Positions 34,201 to 42,356 of a DNA stretch of 64,000 bases are shown here, piece by piece. The notes below the pieces were generated by a model that was not told the DNA's origin, did not search any database, and was given only the letters and a program-made list of their open reading frames with translations. A program made the translations under genes and the position numbers. Origin of the DNA: Acidisarcina polymorpha (GTDB taxonomy: Bacteria; Acidobacteriota; Terriglobia; Terriglobales; Acidobacteriaceae); NCBI RefSeq assembly GCF_003330725.1, contig NZ_CP030840.1, positions 744,001 through 808,000 of the forward strand. Direction: 5' to 3'. The stretch's first letter is position 1, and each line of letters starts with the position of its first letter.

Positions 34201-34556
34201 GCTCCGGCATAAAAGCAAAACTCTCCACTTTTCGTGAGTACATCAGAATCACGAAAACGTGGATCCGCCTTCGCATCCTCTACGATCAGTACCTCTTGAG
34301 AGAGGATCGCCCACGCCGAGAAGGATTCTTCGCGTGGAGTTTCGTCTGCTGAGCCTCCAACGCGCGATTTGAACCACACCCGATCGCCAGCCACAATGGA
34401 GATAAGCGCGATCGGCGCACAGAAAAGACTAGCCGCTAATCGGGTGATCCGATCGAACGATTCCTCCTCTGCAGTATCGAGGATGTTATAGCGTTCGACT
34501 GCCTCGAGTCGCTCAGCTTCGTTCGCGGGTGTAGGCGGGAGCATATGCATTCTCAT
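31248..34556 (-). CDS. Hybrid sensor histidine kinase with GAF, PAS repeats and two receiver domains
   Basis: 1102 aa from the ATG at 34556, whose ATGA overlaps the HPt stop; an upstream TTG at 34565 is less likely. Order: GAF (about 20-150, RYNILDTAEEESFDRITRLA), three PAS domains (about 175-560), HisKA with phospho-His in SHEIRTPLNG (about 585), HATPase (690-805; DTGIGM, FGGTGLGLAIS), and receivers with LLDFQMPRMDG (about 874) and LLDCQMPEMDG (about 1017). No membrane helix is visible, so it senses a cytoplasmic or diffusible signal. It is translationally coupled to the HPt and lies beside the EPS genes, so it probably controls them. Confidence 0.93.
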   Translation of the reverse strand: MRMHMLPPTPANEAERLEAVERYNILDTAEEESFDRITRLAASLFCAPIALISIVAGDRVWFKSRVGGSADETPREESFSAWAILSQEVLIVEDAKADPRFRDSDVLTKSGEFCFYAGAPLIAPDGLIIGVLAIIDHVPRFTFSSAEAKHLQDLAGLIIDQLELRRKTMQLRSSEADYRDLFENCPIGIYRTSPAGEVLMANPAILKILDYSSMDALKSVNLELDGLVEGRDRWRGDLESQLNITTYENVWYAQNGRAVQICETTRVVRREDGAVAYYEGWAEDISLRKAAEAERERERSFNRKLIEAVPDLIYIFDLKSERSVFANRSYMKVTGQDPDYVRQLNDPVEEIVHPEDLVSLRDHRHRFESARDSEFLELEFRVRDLDGSYRLLSCRETIFSRDQHGAAKELLGIIRDVSKNRAMEERLRRDEDRWQLVLAANNDGLWDWDAHTGDTFHSPRWREILGYGEDDTGEIPSWEHLLHPDDAARVRQHLADYLSHKRPTYGQEYRLCARNGSYRWVFARGVAQWDSAGKPVRMVGSHTDITERKEAELALRLQTLELADARDKAESAAEAKSSFLATMSHEIRTPLNGVIGMTSILFETELTTEQRDYLQTIHSSGNALLAVINDILDFSKIEAGHMELDENDFDLASMIEESLDLLAEKADRKGVELAWSIDQHIPTWVHGDSGRLRQILLNLLSNAVKFTQQGEIVVSVNRLNSTSSKPVVHFSVVDTGIGMTPEVCARMFSAFSQADASTTRRFGGTGLGLAISKQLVELMGGQIGLESEEGVGSKFWFTVALEPTAQPPCSFENNRLDGIRILVADDNATNLRIIQHLLESVGVDVVYARDGVEALSALLDSETNGKPIDLALLDFQMPRMDGLMLTRAIRAQPGFKDLPIVLLTSVTQRDHVEKAKDLNIQGYLVKPLRTSQVMGTVRSLLHSRPKELEPASPRQAATSVVHPPADPGCRVLLAEDNPVNQKVGVLMLTRLGYQVDVAGNGREAVDAFRRFTYDAVLLDCQMPEMDGFDATKIIRQIEGGQRKVFIIAITANALVGERQRCLDAGMDDYLTKPIDQKALGEKLSFLLHPDAADTSPELQRNI

Positions 34557-34951
34557 TCGGCGCAATGACGGTCTTCCAACGCGATTATCATGCTCTCCAT
34601 CTCCAGCCGGAGGGTCGTAAACGCGACTTCTAAGCCTGGAAAAGATTTGTCAACACCCGCCATGCCCCGGGCCCTAAAACATTCCTCCGCTGCCTCCAAC
34701 ATGTTCCCCAAAGTCAATCCACCTATTTGTCGGGAGCTTCCCTTGAGAGCGTGTAAGGCCATGCTAATCGTGTGCATATCATTTGATGCTGCTGCTTCCT
34801 TGAGCCGGTGGAGATTGACTGCGGTGTCTTCTAGATACATCTGAAGTAAACCCGATATCAGCCGTGGCTCGACAACGAAGAGATCTTGCAGGTAATCAGG
34901 GATGCACCATGCAATATTGGACCGAGAGAGATCACTCCCGCTATCGCTCAA
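34553..34951 (-). CDS. Histidine phosphotransfer (HPt) protein
   Basis: 132 aa. A four-helix HPt bundle with the phospho-accepting histidine in ALHALKGSSRQIGG (His67), the standard HxLKG motif. It overlaps the hybrid kinase start by 4 nt and the stop of the protein upstream by 11 nt. It should relay phosphate from the kinase's receiver to a response regulator. The best candidate partner in the window is the receiver protein at 38129, which opens the EPS operon. Confidence 0.88.
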   Translation of the reverse strand: MSDSGSDLSRSNIAWCIPDYLQDLFVVEPRLISGLLQMYLEDTAVNLHRLKEAAASNDMHTISMALHALKGSSRQIGGLTLGNMLEAAEECFRARGMAGVDKSFPGLEVAFTTLRLEMESMIIALEDRHCAE

Positions 34952-36446
34952 CGACGTTCTCCAAAGCAGATTCGTGGGTCAAAGAATTGACATCGTCAAC
35001 TTCGAGCTCGGAGACGCCAAACGCGAGTAACCTTCGCAGATAAAGGCGAAGTAACTTCAGATCGTGGCGTACGCTTCCGACCGCCGCGTAGTAGGCATCG
35101 GCCGAGTGGAGCTCATCTTCGGTTGGTGTTTTGCCGAACATTACGGATGCCTCAGTAATGAGGCCAGCTTTCGAATCCAGGTAAAGCGATCTCCAATCGC
35201 TCGGCAGTCTTTCCACTTCGCGGCGGGAGCGTGGCTTCAGGCCAACCAAAAAAAGGTCGCCCTTCACAACCGAGAGTAATCCTAACCATACCTCGGCAAC
35301 GAATTGGGTCCACCAGTCGGAGGCAGGATCGCACAGACGGATGCTGAGATATCGATACTCCTTCCACAGGCGCCGATCATCCTCGGCAGGAATTTTTATT
35401 GCGTGCTCTCGTACAAACTTGCCCCTGCCGCTTACTAGGAGAATAAGGAGCGTAACCACGGCAAGAGGAAAGAGCAAGATTAAGCAAGCCGCCGCTCCGG
35501 CCTTGGATAGGAGGTGGTGTAGCCACAGCTTCTTCTTCTTTTGCTTTAGCCCTGAGATCAGGAAGCTGTCGGATATAAGCAACGTGGTATCCAGCTTGGT
35601 ATTTACGAGTCGATTGCCATTGATGATCAGATGATCAAGCTCGAGTCCCTGGCCGATGTATGTGCCCGGGGCGACTAGAGTGTGGGAGACGGAGGAACGT
35701 TCGTCAACAATGCAGGCATCGCCGAGAACCGCGGAGGGACCGATATGGGCACCCATTCCGATCTTGCAGTTCGAGCCGACGTAGACGGGAGGTTCAAGGA
35801 TTGCTGAGGGATGAACGGAAGCATTACGAGCGATCCAGATGCCCGGTTTTGTTTGCGGGCTGTCGATCCCGGACGCACGAAATGCCCCGGTCAGGAGATC
35901 GTGCTGGCTTTCCAGCAATCGTGTCCCAGTACGAAAATCTAATTCTCGCGAGACGACAACCTCTTTGAAAGTGGCGCCAGGCCTCTTCGATTTATCTTCG
36001 GTCTGGGATACAAGTGCTGCGAACAAGCGCGAGGACTTCGGCAGAACGGCCCACCCTGTCCAGGCGCCGCCTTCCGTGAGGAAGATCGTGGGCGCCGCTG
36101 GAGACGGAAGTTGAATTTGGGGAAGCGTGTCTCCTCTTGCTAATATGATTTCATCGTCCAGACCTGAAGCAATTAATTCAACCAAGCTCATTGTCTTCGA
36201 CGTCGACGGGAGAAGATGAAATCCAAATGTGAGCCCCCAGCGGGTGCCGTCACCCAGGTAGGCTTCGATCTTCTCAGGTAAATGGCCGAGGACGAATTCA
36301 CAACGCCGAATGCCAAGGCTCTTAAGATAGTCGACTACGTGATGCAGGATGGGTCGATCACCCAGTAGGAATAATGGAAGAGGGATGTGGTCATCCAGGT
36401 GAGTAGTCTCTGCGCTGTGGTCCGCCGCGACGATAATAGCAATCAT
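34941..36446 (-). CDS. Nucleotidyltransferase-like / left-handed beta-helix / sugar-transferase-like fusion
   Basis: 501 aa from the ATG at 36446, overlapping the upstream stop (ATGA). The N-terminus (about 1-190) has the NTP-transferase layout (LGDRPILHHVVDYLKSLGIR), but the signature GGxGTRL is replaced by AADHSAETT. The centre (about 205-290) is a left-handed beta-helix (NASVHPSAILEPPVYVGSN). The C-terminus, after a membrane helix (about 320-342), resembles the bacterial sugar-transferase end (VVKGDLFLVGLKPRSRREVE), without the Asp-Glu dyad. Probably a non-catalytic or remodelled EPS protein, possibly a scaffold for the neighbouring GT26 fusion. Domain losses are seen; the role is inference. 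Confidence 0.7.
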   Translation of the reverse strand: MIAIIVAADHSAETTHLDDHIPLPLFLLGDRPILHHVVDYLKSLGIRRCEFVLGHLPEKIEAYLGDGTRWGLTFGFHLLPSTSKTMSLVELIASGLDDEIILARGDTLPQIQLPSPAAPTIFLTEGGAWTGWAVLPKSSRLFAALVSQTEDKSKRPGATFKEVVVSRELDFRTGTRLLESQHDLLTGAFRASGIDSPQTKPGIWIARNASVHPSAILEPPVYVGSNCKIGMGAHIGPSAVLGDACIVDERSSVSHTLVAPGTYIGQGLELDHLIINGNRLVNTKLDTTLLISDSFLISGLKQKKKKLWLHHLLSKAGAAACLILLFPLAVVTLLILLVSGRGKFVREHAIKIPAEDDRRLWKEYRYLSIRLCDPASDWWTQFVAEVWLGLLSVVKGDLFLVGLKPRSRREVERLPSDWRSLYLDSKAGLITEASVMFGKTPTEDELHSADAYYAAVGSVRHDLKLLRLYLRRLLAFGVSELEVDDVNSLTHESALENVVER

Positions 36447-37813
36447 GGCAGGTTGCCGGTCTCGCACCGCTCACGCACAACCCGGGCGAGGAAGACGACA
36501 TTGCCGACGAAATAGCGACGCCACATGCGGCGCGGCTCCTGTACAAAACGGTAGCACCATTCCATTCCGATCTCTCGTATCCATGCCGCCGCCCTTGGAA
36601 CGCGGCCGGAGTAGAAATCGAAGAGGCCACCAACACCCATCGACACCACAGCGCCGGTCTCTTCGAGATGCCTGCTGATCCATAGCTCCTGCCTCGGCAC
36701 GCCGAAGGCCACCAATAGGATTTTGGCGCCAGATCGCCTTACTTCGGCAAGAATCTCTGGCATCTCTTGCGCGAGAAAGTAGCCGTGGTGATGGCCACTT
36801 ACTGACAAGCCGGGGTAGTTGGTTGCCATCCATTGCGCAACGTCGGCGGCGATTCCAGGTCTACCTCCGAGCAGGTACACTCCTAACTGTTCGGCCCGGA
36901 GAACTTCGCAGAGCCGAGGCAACAGATCGGTGCCGTTGACATTTTGCCGGATATTTCGGTTTAGCAGCTTTCCCGCAAGTTTCATTCCAATTCCGTCTGC
37001 CAGCACTAGATCGGACTTCTTCAGCACCGCTCCGTACTCAGCATCATCCCAGGCTATATTCGCGCAGTCAGCATTCACGAAGCAGACCTGGGAGCAGACT
37101 GAACCGCGAGCTCTTATAACGATCTCTTCAATTGCCTCGTCCATCGTCACGTTATGTATGGTGATGCCGAGCAGGTCGACTCGATCCGGGGCCAGTGTAA
37201 CGCCTTGCCCATATAATGCGGCCGGGATCGCACGAAGGGCGATTCCGAGATCACCGAGGAAGCTTTGGCTGTCAACATATTCAGCGTCCGCATCTACTTC
37301 GCTGCCATACGCGATGTTGGCTCTTGACCGGATCCACCACAGGCACAAGAATCCCGGTCTTGTATTCAACCGCTTCCAAGCCAGCCGCTCGGCAGAGGAG
37401 ACATCGGTAGGGGCGACAGGACGCGGCCCCACCAAGGACATATCACCCTTCCACACGTTTACCAGCGTTGGAAGCTGCCGTAATACTCCTACGGAGAAGG
37501 AATACTCTTGGAAGACCGCACCCCAACGCCCGAGTCGCGGCGATCGCACCACGCCTCCCCTTCTTAGCAAATTGAAGCAATAAAGCGAGACAAAAAGAGG
37601 GGAGCACGCAAGCAGCAGCATACTCGAGATAGCAAAATCGAAGGATCTTTTTCCCCCATTGAGGATATTGACCCAAGCCAGCCAGAACAGTGATTGCGAG
37701 CGCCTGAAGCGGCGCTGGCGAAGGCCTGACGGGGAGAATTGCCGCTCCATCTCCTCAATGAGGACAGCCTTGTTGCGCAGGTCCTGTTCCGGGTCAGTCT
37801 TGATCGCCGGCAT
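36443..37813 (-). CDS. Degenerate sugar transferase fused to a GT26 (WecG/TagA) glycosyltransferase
   Basis: 456 aa, ATG at 37813, AAGGAG upstream. The N-terminal half (about 50-200) resembles PF02397 initiating sugar transferases: a membrane re-entrant helix (FDFAISSMLLLACSPLFVSL) and KGDMSLVGPRPV. The segment that should read SLDELPQLWNV is VLRQLPTLVNV, so the catalytic Asp-Glu pair is Arg-Gln, and the stretch before it is shortened. The C-terminal half (about 215-450) is a full GT26 domain: LGITIHNVTMDEAIEEI, VNADCANIAW, LVLADGIGM, VYLLGGRPG, FGVPRQELWI. Such enzymes add the second sugar to a lipid-linked primer. First gene of the divergent unit. Confidence 0.82.
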   Translation of the reverse strand: MPAIKTDPEQDLRNKAVLIEEMERQFSPSGLRQRRFRRSQSLFWLAWVNILNGGKRSFDFAISSMLLLACSPLFVSLYCFNLLRRGGVVRSPRLGRWGAVFQEYSFSVGVLRQLPTLVNVWKGDMSLVGPRPVAPTDVSSAERLAWKRLNTRPGFLCLWWIRSRANIAYGSEVDADAEYVDSQSFLGDLGIALRAIPAALYGQGVTLAPDRVDLLGITIHNVTMDEAIEEIVIRARGSVCSQVCFVNADCANIAWDDAEYGAVLKKSDLVLADGIGMKLAGKLLNRNIRQNVNGTDLLPRLCEVLRAEQLGVYLLGGRPGIAADVAQWMATNYPGLSVSGHHHGYFLAQEMPEILAEVRRSGAKILLVAFGVPRQELWISRHLEETGAVVSMGVGGLFDFYSGRVPRAAAWIREIGMEWCYRFVQEPRRMWRRYFVGNVVFLARVVRERCETGNLP

Positions 37814-38128
37814 TCGGCACTCAACTCCTTGGACATGGCAACAAGGACCGGCGGATAGCTACCGACTCTTATCCATAGGTTTGCCTGAGGAACAGCCTAT
37901 TTGTGCATTAGTGCAGACTTATTGAATATCATTTGTATGCTGCAGTCGATGTTATTTCCTTAATGATATTACCTAAGTAACGGCATACCCAATAAAGACA
38001 ACGAGGCCTCATTGCTATTGCTTCGTTCTCCTCTTTACAGTTCCGACATGCACCGCCAATAAAACCTTCCGGCTGGTGGTTAGCCACAAGCTGCAGCTAT
38101 CTAGGCGTTAGCCGTTATAAGCGGACTG
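37814..38128. promoter_or_regulatory. Divergent control region of the EPS locus
   Basis: About 315 nt between the two outward-reading EPS transcripts, richer in A/T than its surroundings (notably 37920-38000). It must hold the promoters for both units. I cannot point to one convincing -35/-10 pair or a clean palindrome, so only the location is claimed. Confidence 0.5.
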
Positions 38129-38647
38129 GTGGGATCTATCTTCCTGCTTGTTTTGCAGATTGGAAGGTTTCAGTTGCCAGCAATTCCGGAACCAGAGCGT
38201 TCCCAAGATCACCCGAGTGCTCTGGCTCCTCCCCCGATCGGGAGTGTGCCGTCGGTGCAGACCGCGAAAATCCTGGTGGTGGAAGATGAACGCCACATCG
38301 CTCGGTTGTTAGAGTTTGTACTGCAAAAAGCGGGCTACGATCTGTCCATTTGTCACTCGGCGGAACGAGCCCTGATCGAATTAGAGAAAGGCCATCCAGA
38401 CGCGATCGTGCTCGACCTGATTCTCCCCGGAATGTCGGGGCTTGAATTTTTAAGGTTGATCCGGGCCCCTCCTCGGTGTTGTGCCAGTGCCGTGATTGTG
38501 CTGAGTAGTCACTGGCTCGAACAGGGGGGCGCAAGTCTGGCAGAGTCCGGAGCAACTGCTCGATGTACCAAGCCGATTGCTCCCAGCAGCCTTTTAAGAA
38601 AGCTGAAAGAGTTGGGTATTCATCCATCGAAGCCTCTGGAAACGTGA
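38129..38647 (+). CDS. Single-domain response regulator (receiver) protein
   Basis: Up to 172 aa; the start is uncertain (GTG at 38129, or a TTG at about 38174 preceded by GGAAGG). The receiver domain begins at KILVVEDERHIARLLEFVLQ and has the phospho-acceptor Asp in IVLDLILPGMSG and the Lys in CTKPI. No output domain, so it works by protein contact, as expected at the end of a His-Asp relay. It ends in a TGATG overlap with the PP2C phosphatase, which suggests it controls that phosphatase. Confidence 0.85.
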   Translation: MGSIFLLVLQIGRFQLPAIPEPERSQDHPSALAPPPIGSVPSVQTAKILVVEDERHIARLLEFVLQKAGYDLSICHSAERALIELEKGHPDAIVLDLILPGMSGLEFLRLIRAPPRCCASAVIVLSSHWLEQGGASLAESGATARCTKPIAPSSLLRKLKELGIHPSKPLET

Positions 38648-40716
38648 TGATCACTGCCGGTGCTATACCTAGCCAGGCTGCCTGCCGCTCCAAAGAGAAG
38701 CTGGCTCGCCAGATTCGTCTCGCTGTCGCCTCGGTTGGTGTGCTCCGAGGGATCTACGTTTATATCCAGCTACCGGATGGCGGTCTGCCGTTTGTGGTCC
38801 TCGACGATGGCGATTATGAGTATGCCGATAACTTGCAATTGATGCCACGATCGGCTGAAGAAGGTAGCATGTCTTCGTTTGTCTCGGAGGACGGCATTCG
38901 GATCGTCGTGCGTAGCGAGAGGGGTGATCCCACCATCCTCAAGCTAGTTAGCGCTCTTTTGCAAGGGTCCATTCAGGCGCACGAGGCGCGGGCAAGGGAA
39001 GAGCTCTTATTAGAAGAGCTCGGCGCCAATTGGGAGAGTCTTGAAGCTCTTTATGAAATCAGCACTGATGCATTGCGTTTCGGCGACATCAACGAAGCCC
39101 TCAAGCGCCTGCTCGATCGATTTGCCGCGATTCAGAATGGTCTTCACTCCGCACTCTTCATTCAGCGAGAAGGTGTATTTCACCCTCTGGTCGGCACTGA
39201 CTCGGATTTAAATGTGTTGACCGCATCGCAGTTAGGCCCGATAGAGAACGCAATATGCACTATGAACATCGTTCTTCTTAATCATCTTACTCAACCTGTG
39301 GATGAGCAAGCCTGCTGGCGGAATGCAAACAGTCTGGCTGCTGCTCCCTTTTCCTGGCCCGGCAGCGTCGGCTTCGTCGTGGTGTGGAACGAAGAGCGGA
39401 ATGCAGTGTTTGACTCCTCCGTGTCACGCGTTCTCGAAGCGATCACCTACCAAGCGTCCGTGATGATGCAGAGCGACCGACTAAGTCGCAAACTGCGAGA
39501 TAGCGAACTGCTGGCACAAGAGATTGAGATCGCCTCTTCCATCCAACAAACACTACTCCTCGCCAATGCACCAAAGGATGTACCGGCTCTCGAGATTGCC
39601 GCCTGCAGCGTTCCATCACAACAGATCGACGGAGATTTTCACGATTTCTTCCAGCATCCAAATGGAACCATTGATGTGCTTGTCGGCGACGTGATGGGGA
39701 AGGGAGTAGCTGCAGCGCTGCTGGGAGCGGCTACGAAGAGCCAGTTCCTTCGTGCCACGGCGAATCTCGCCCTGCGCTTGAGCCACGGCGCCCCCAGTCC
39801 CGCAGATATTGTAAGCCGCGCGGCGTCACGTCTTTCCGACCGGTTGATTGCCCTTGAGCGATTCGTAACCCTCGTCTACGCTCGCTTCGATATGGAAACC
39901 CGTACTCTAATGTTCGTGGATTGTGGCCACACGAGCATCATTCGCGAGAGCAAGAGAGAGAACGAATGCGCCTTCCTCCGGGGAGATGACCTTCCTCTGG
40001 GCGTGCTTCCGAATCATCGATGTGAGCAGCAGACGGTTGGATTCCTGCCCGGGGAAACCTACCTATTTTATTCGGATGGGGTCACCGAAGGCCGCTCGCC
40101 GGAGGGAGAGATGTTTGGACCTGAACGACTCGCCGAATGTGTTCAGAACTGGAGTTCGCTCGGACCTGCTCTCTTAGTTGAACAGATTCGCAAGCAGGTC
40201 ACTCAGTTTACTCAGTCCGAAAAGCTTCTCGATGATTTTACGTGCATAGCTATCCGGGTCAAGCTTCTGGACCAGAAAGTTCAACCGATCGCATGTCGAT
40301 CTGCCGTTCTTGAGTGCGCGCCGCAATCACTTTCGACCGTTCGCGCATGGCTGAGTGAATGCGCTGATTCGGCGTACAGTGGGCTTCTGGAGGAGGACAT
40401 TGCGAGACTTCTGCTTGCCTGCTCGGAGGTCTTTGCGAATTGCATACTCCATGCTTCCAGTTCTCCTGGTACCAACCCGGTGTCTCTGCGAGCAATTATT
40501 TACGACAACCAGGTGTCAGTCGAGATAAGCCAAGACGGACCCATATTCAACCCTCTCACAGTCCCCCCACCTTCATTTGACGGTTCCAAGGAGAGTGGGT
40601 TCGGAGTCTACATCGTTCTCCGCTCCTCAGATGCCGCTTCTTTTACCCGGACCCTCGATAGAACAAACGTAATAACGCTATGCTTTCTCAGTAGCAGGAC
40701 GGAGCAGAGCTCATGA
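38647..40716 (+). CDS. PP2C (SpoIIE/RsbU-like) phosphatase with C-terminal RsbW-like ATPase domain
   Basis: About 689 aa from the ATG at 38647, which shares a base with the receiver gene's stop. Order: N-terminal segment, a GAF-like region (about 120-290), a linker helix (ELLAQEIEIASSIQQTLL), and a PP2C domain (about 310-540) with metal-binding VGDVMGKG, YSDGVTEG and DDFTCIAI. The usual GGDYYD is DGDFHD. The C-terminal HATPase (about 550-680) has an N box, EVFANCILHASS, and GFGVYIV. It thus carries both a phosphatase and an anti-sigma-type kinase fold in one chain, which should dephosphorylate and phosphorylate the STAS protein encoded next. Confidence 0.9.
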   Translation: MITAGAIPSQAACRSKEKLARQIRLAVASVGVLRGIYVYIQLPDGGLPFVVLDDGDYEYADNLQLMPRSAEEGSMSSFVSEDGIRIVVRSERGDPTILKLVSALLQGSIQAHEARAREELLLEELGANWESLEALYEISTDALRFGDINEALKRLLDRFAAIQNGLHSALFIQREGVFHPLVGTDSDLNVLTASQLGPIENAICTMNIVLLNHLTQPVDEQACWRNANSLAAAPFSWPGSVGFVVVWNEERNAVFDSSVSRVLEAITYQASVMMQSDRLSRKLRDSELLAQEIEIASSIQQTLLLANAPKDVPALEIAACSVPSQQIDGDFHDFFQHPNGTIDVLVGDVMGKGVAAALLGAATKSQFLRATANLALRLSHGAPSPADIVSRAASRLSDRLIALERFVTLVYARFDMETRTLMFVDCGHTSIIRESKRENECAFLRGDDLPLGVLPNHRCEQQTVGFLPGETYLFYSDGVTEGRSPEGEMFGPERLAECVQNWSSLGPALLVEQIRKQVTQFTQSEKLLDDFTCIAIRVKLLDQKVQPIACRSAVLECAPQSLSTVRAWLSECADSAYSGLLEEDIARLLLACSEVFANCILHASSSPGTNPVSLRAIIYDNQVSVEISQDGPIFNPLTVPPPSFDGSKESGFGVYIVLRSSDAASFTRTLDRTNVITLCFLSSRTEQSS

Positions 40717-41072
40717 ATATCGATATTGAGAACTTAGACGGCATAATCATCGCTCACCTGCGAGCCGAAGCTCTCGACGCCAGCAACGCAAAAGAGTTTA
40801 AGACGAAGGCAGCAGCCTTAATCATTCCGGGCACGACACTGATCTTCAACCTGGGCAGCTTACAGTTCGTTGATAGCTCGGGACTGGGAGCCCTCCTATC
40901 TTGTCTTCGCCAGCTGAACGCCTCAGGCGGAGCCTTGAAATTATGTGGATTGGTAAAGCCCGTCAGAGCGCTCTTCGAATTAGTGCGCATGCATCGGGTC
41001 TTCGAGATATTCAACACCCAGGAAGAGGCGATTCGTTCCTACCGTAAGGATGTCGTGACCTTAGTCGATTAG
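40713..41072 (+). CDS. STAS-domain anti-sigma-factor antagonist
   Basis: 119 aa, start overlapping the phosphatase stop (ATGA). The STAS signature FVDSSGLGALLS (residues 52-63) contains the serine that RsbW/SpoIIAB-type kinases phosphorylate. The likely output of the relay: kinase, HPt, receiver, phosphatase/kinase, STAS. No sigma factor is encoded nearby, so the final target may be a sigma factor elsewhere or an EPS enzyme. It is followed after 21 nt by the first glycosyltransferase gene. Confidence 0.9.
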   Translation: MNIDIENLDGIIIAHLRAEALDASNAKEFKTKAAALIIPGTTLIFNLGSLQFVDSSGLGALLSCLRQLNASGGALKLCGLVKPVRALFELVRMHRVFEIFNTQEEAIRSYRKDVVTLVD

Positions 41073-41093
41073 ATTTGGAGCCAGGCCAAGTAG

Positions 41094-42356
41094 ATGAGGG
41101 GAAAGCTGGGTTATCTGATCAGCCGTTATCCTGCGATCTCTCACACGTTCATCTTGCGGGAGGTGCTGGAACTGCGTCGTCTGGGCTACCACATCGAGGT
41201 TGCCTCTATCAACCAACCTGACCAGCCTAGAAGCGGGCTCACGCTTGAAGAACGAGCGGAGGCTGATTCGACGTTCTACGTGAAGTCCAGTGGAGCCCGG
41301 GGAGCGTTGCAGGCCCAGGCTTCGGAGCTGGCGCACAATCCCTTAGCCTATATGAGGGGTTTCATTTTCGCAGCAGCCCTTGGCGGAACTGACCCGCGCA
41401 GGGCGATCATGAGTATCCTGTATTTCGTTGAAGCAGTTTTAATTGTTCAATGGATGAGGGCTCGCGGCCTCAAACATTTGCACGTACACTTCGCCACGCC
41501 CGCCGCGACCGTCGGCTTAATCGTGGCAAAGGTCTCTCGTTTTACATTTTCACTGACGATCCATGGTCCCGATGAGTTCTACGACACTCCCGGATATCTC
41601 CTGCCAGAGAAGATTGCTACGGCTAACCTGCTTTGTGTCATTGGAATGTTCGCGCGAAGTCAGGTGATGAGGCTTTGTGAATCCTCGCTATGGGACAAGA
41701 TAGAACTAACACCGCTAGGCGTGGATGCCAGGCTCTTTCGGCCGACGGGCTTGGCGAAAACTGCCAAGATCTTCGAGATACTTTGCGTGGGGAGGCTGGT
41801 TCCAGCGAAGGGACAGCATGTGCTGCTGGCGGCTGTTGCGCGACTGCGCTCGAGCGGGCGCGCGGTCCTGCTGCGCCTGGTTGGCGATGGGCCGGACCGT
41901 AGTTCGCTCGAAGCATCCACGCGACTTCTTCGGATCGAAGATTCCGTCATCTTTGAGGGACCGGTGAACCAGGATCGGATTCGCGACCTCTATGCAACAG
42001 CAGATGTGTTTGTTCTAGCGAGCTTTGCCGAAGGCATCCCAGTGGTCCTGATGGAAGCGATGGCCATGGAAATTCCTTGCGTCTCGACCTGGGTGAATGG
42101 CATTCCGGAACTGATACGCGATTCGATCGATGGACTACTGGTCTCTCCTTCCGACGCTGATGCTCTGGCTGCGGCCATCGCCCGGCTGATGGACGATGGT
42201 GATTTGCGCAACCAGCTTGCGAAGGCGGGGCGTTTGCGTGTCATCGACAAGTACGACCTAACCGAAAATGTTGCTCACCTGGCAGAAGTCTTCGACGCTT
42301 ACCTTTGTGAAGAGGCAACGTCAGCACCCGACCACGCAAGATCGGTGCTCGCATGA
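41094..42356 (+). CDS. GT4-family glycosyltransferase
   Basis: 420 aa. GT-B fold: the N-terminal domain contains GYLISRYPAISHTFILREVL, which recalls colanic-acid type GT4 enzymes (WcaL-like), and the C-terminal domain has ILCVGRLVPAKGQHVLLAAV and the E-x7-E motif in FAEGIPVVLMEAMAMEIPCV. It transfers a sugar to the growing repeat unit on the cytoplasmic face. The stop overlaps the next start by 4 nt. Confidence 0.9.
   Translation: MRGKLGYLISRYPAISHTFILREVLELRRLGYHIEVASINQPDQPRSGLTLEERAEADSTFYVKSSGARGALQAQASELAHNPLAYMRGFIFAAALGGTDPRRAIMSILYFVEAVLIVQWMRARGLKHLHVHFATPAATVGLIVAKVSRFTFSLTIHGPDEFYDTPGYLLPEKIATANLLCVIGMFARSQVMRLCESSLWDKIELTPLGVDARLFRPTGLAKTAKIFEILCVGRLVPAKGQHVLLAAVARLRSSGRAVLLRLVGDGPDRSSLEASTRLLRIEDSVIFEGPVNQDRIRDLYATADVFVLASFAEGIPVVLMEAMAMEIPCVSTWVNGIPELIRDSIDGLLVSPSDADALAAAIARLMDDGDLRNQLAKAGRLRVIDKYDLTENVAHLAEVFDAYLCEEATSAPDHARSVLA

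Noticed and set aside
36819-37583. Plus-strand 254-aa frame
   Set aside because: Antisense to the GT26 fusion gene; Ser/Pro/Arg-rich shadow.
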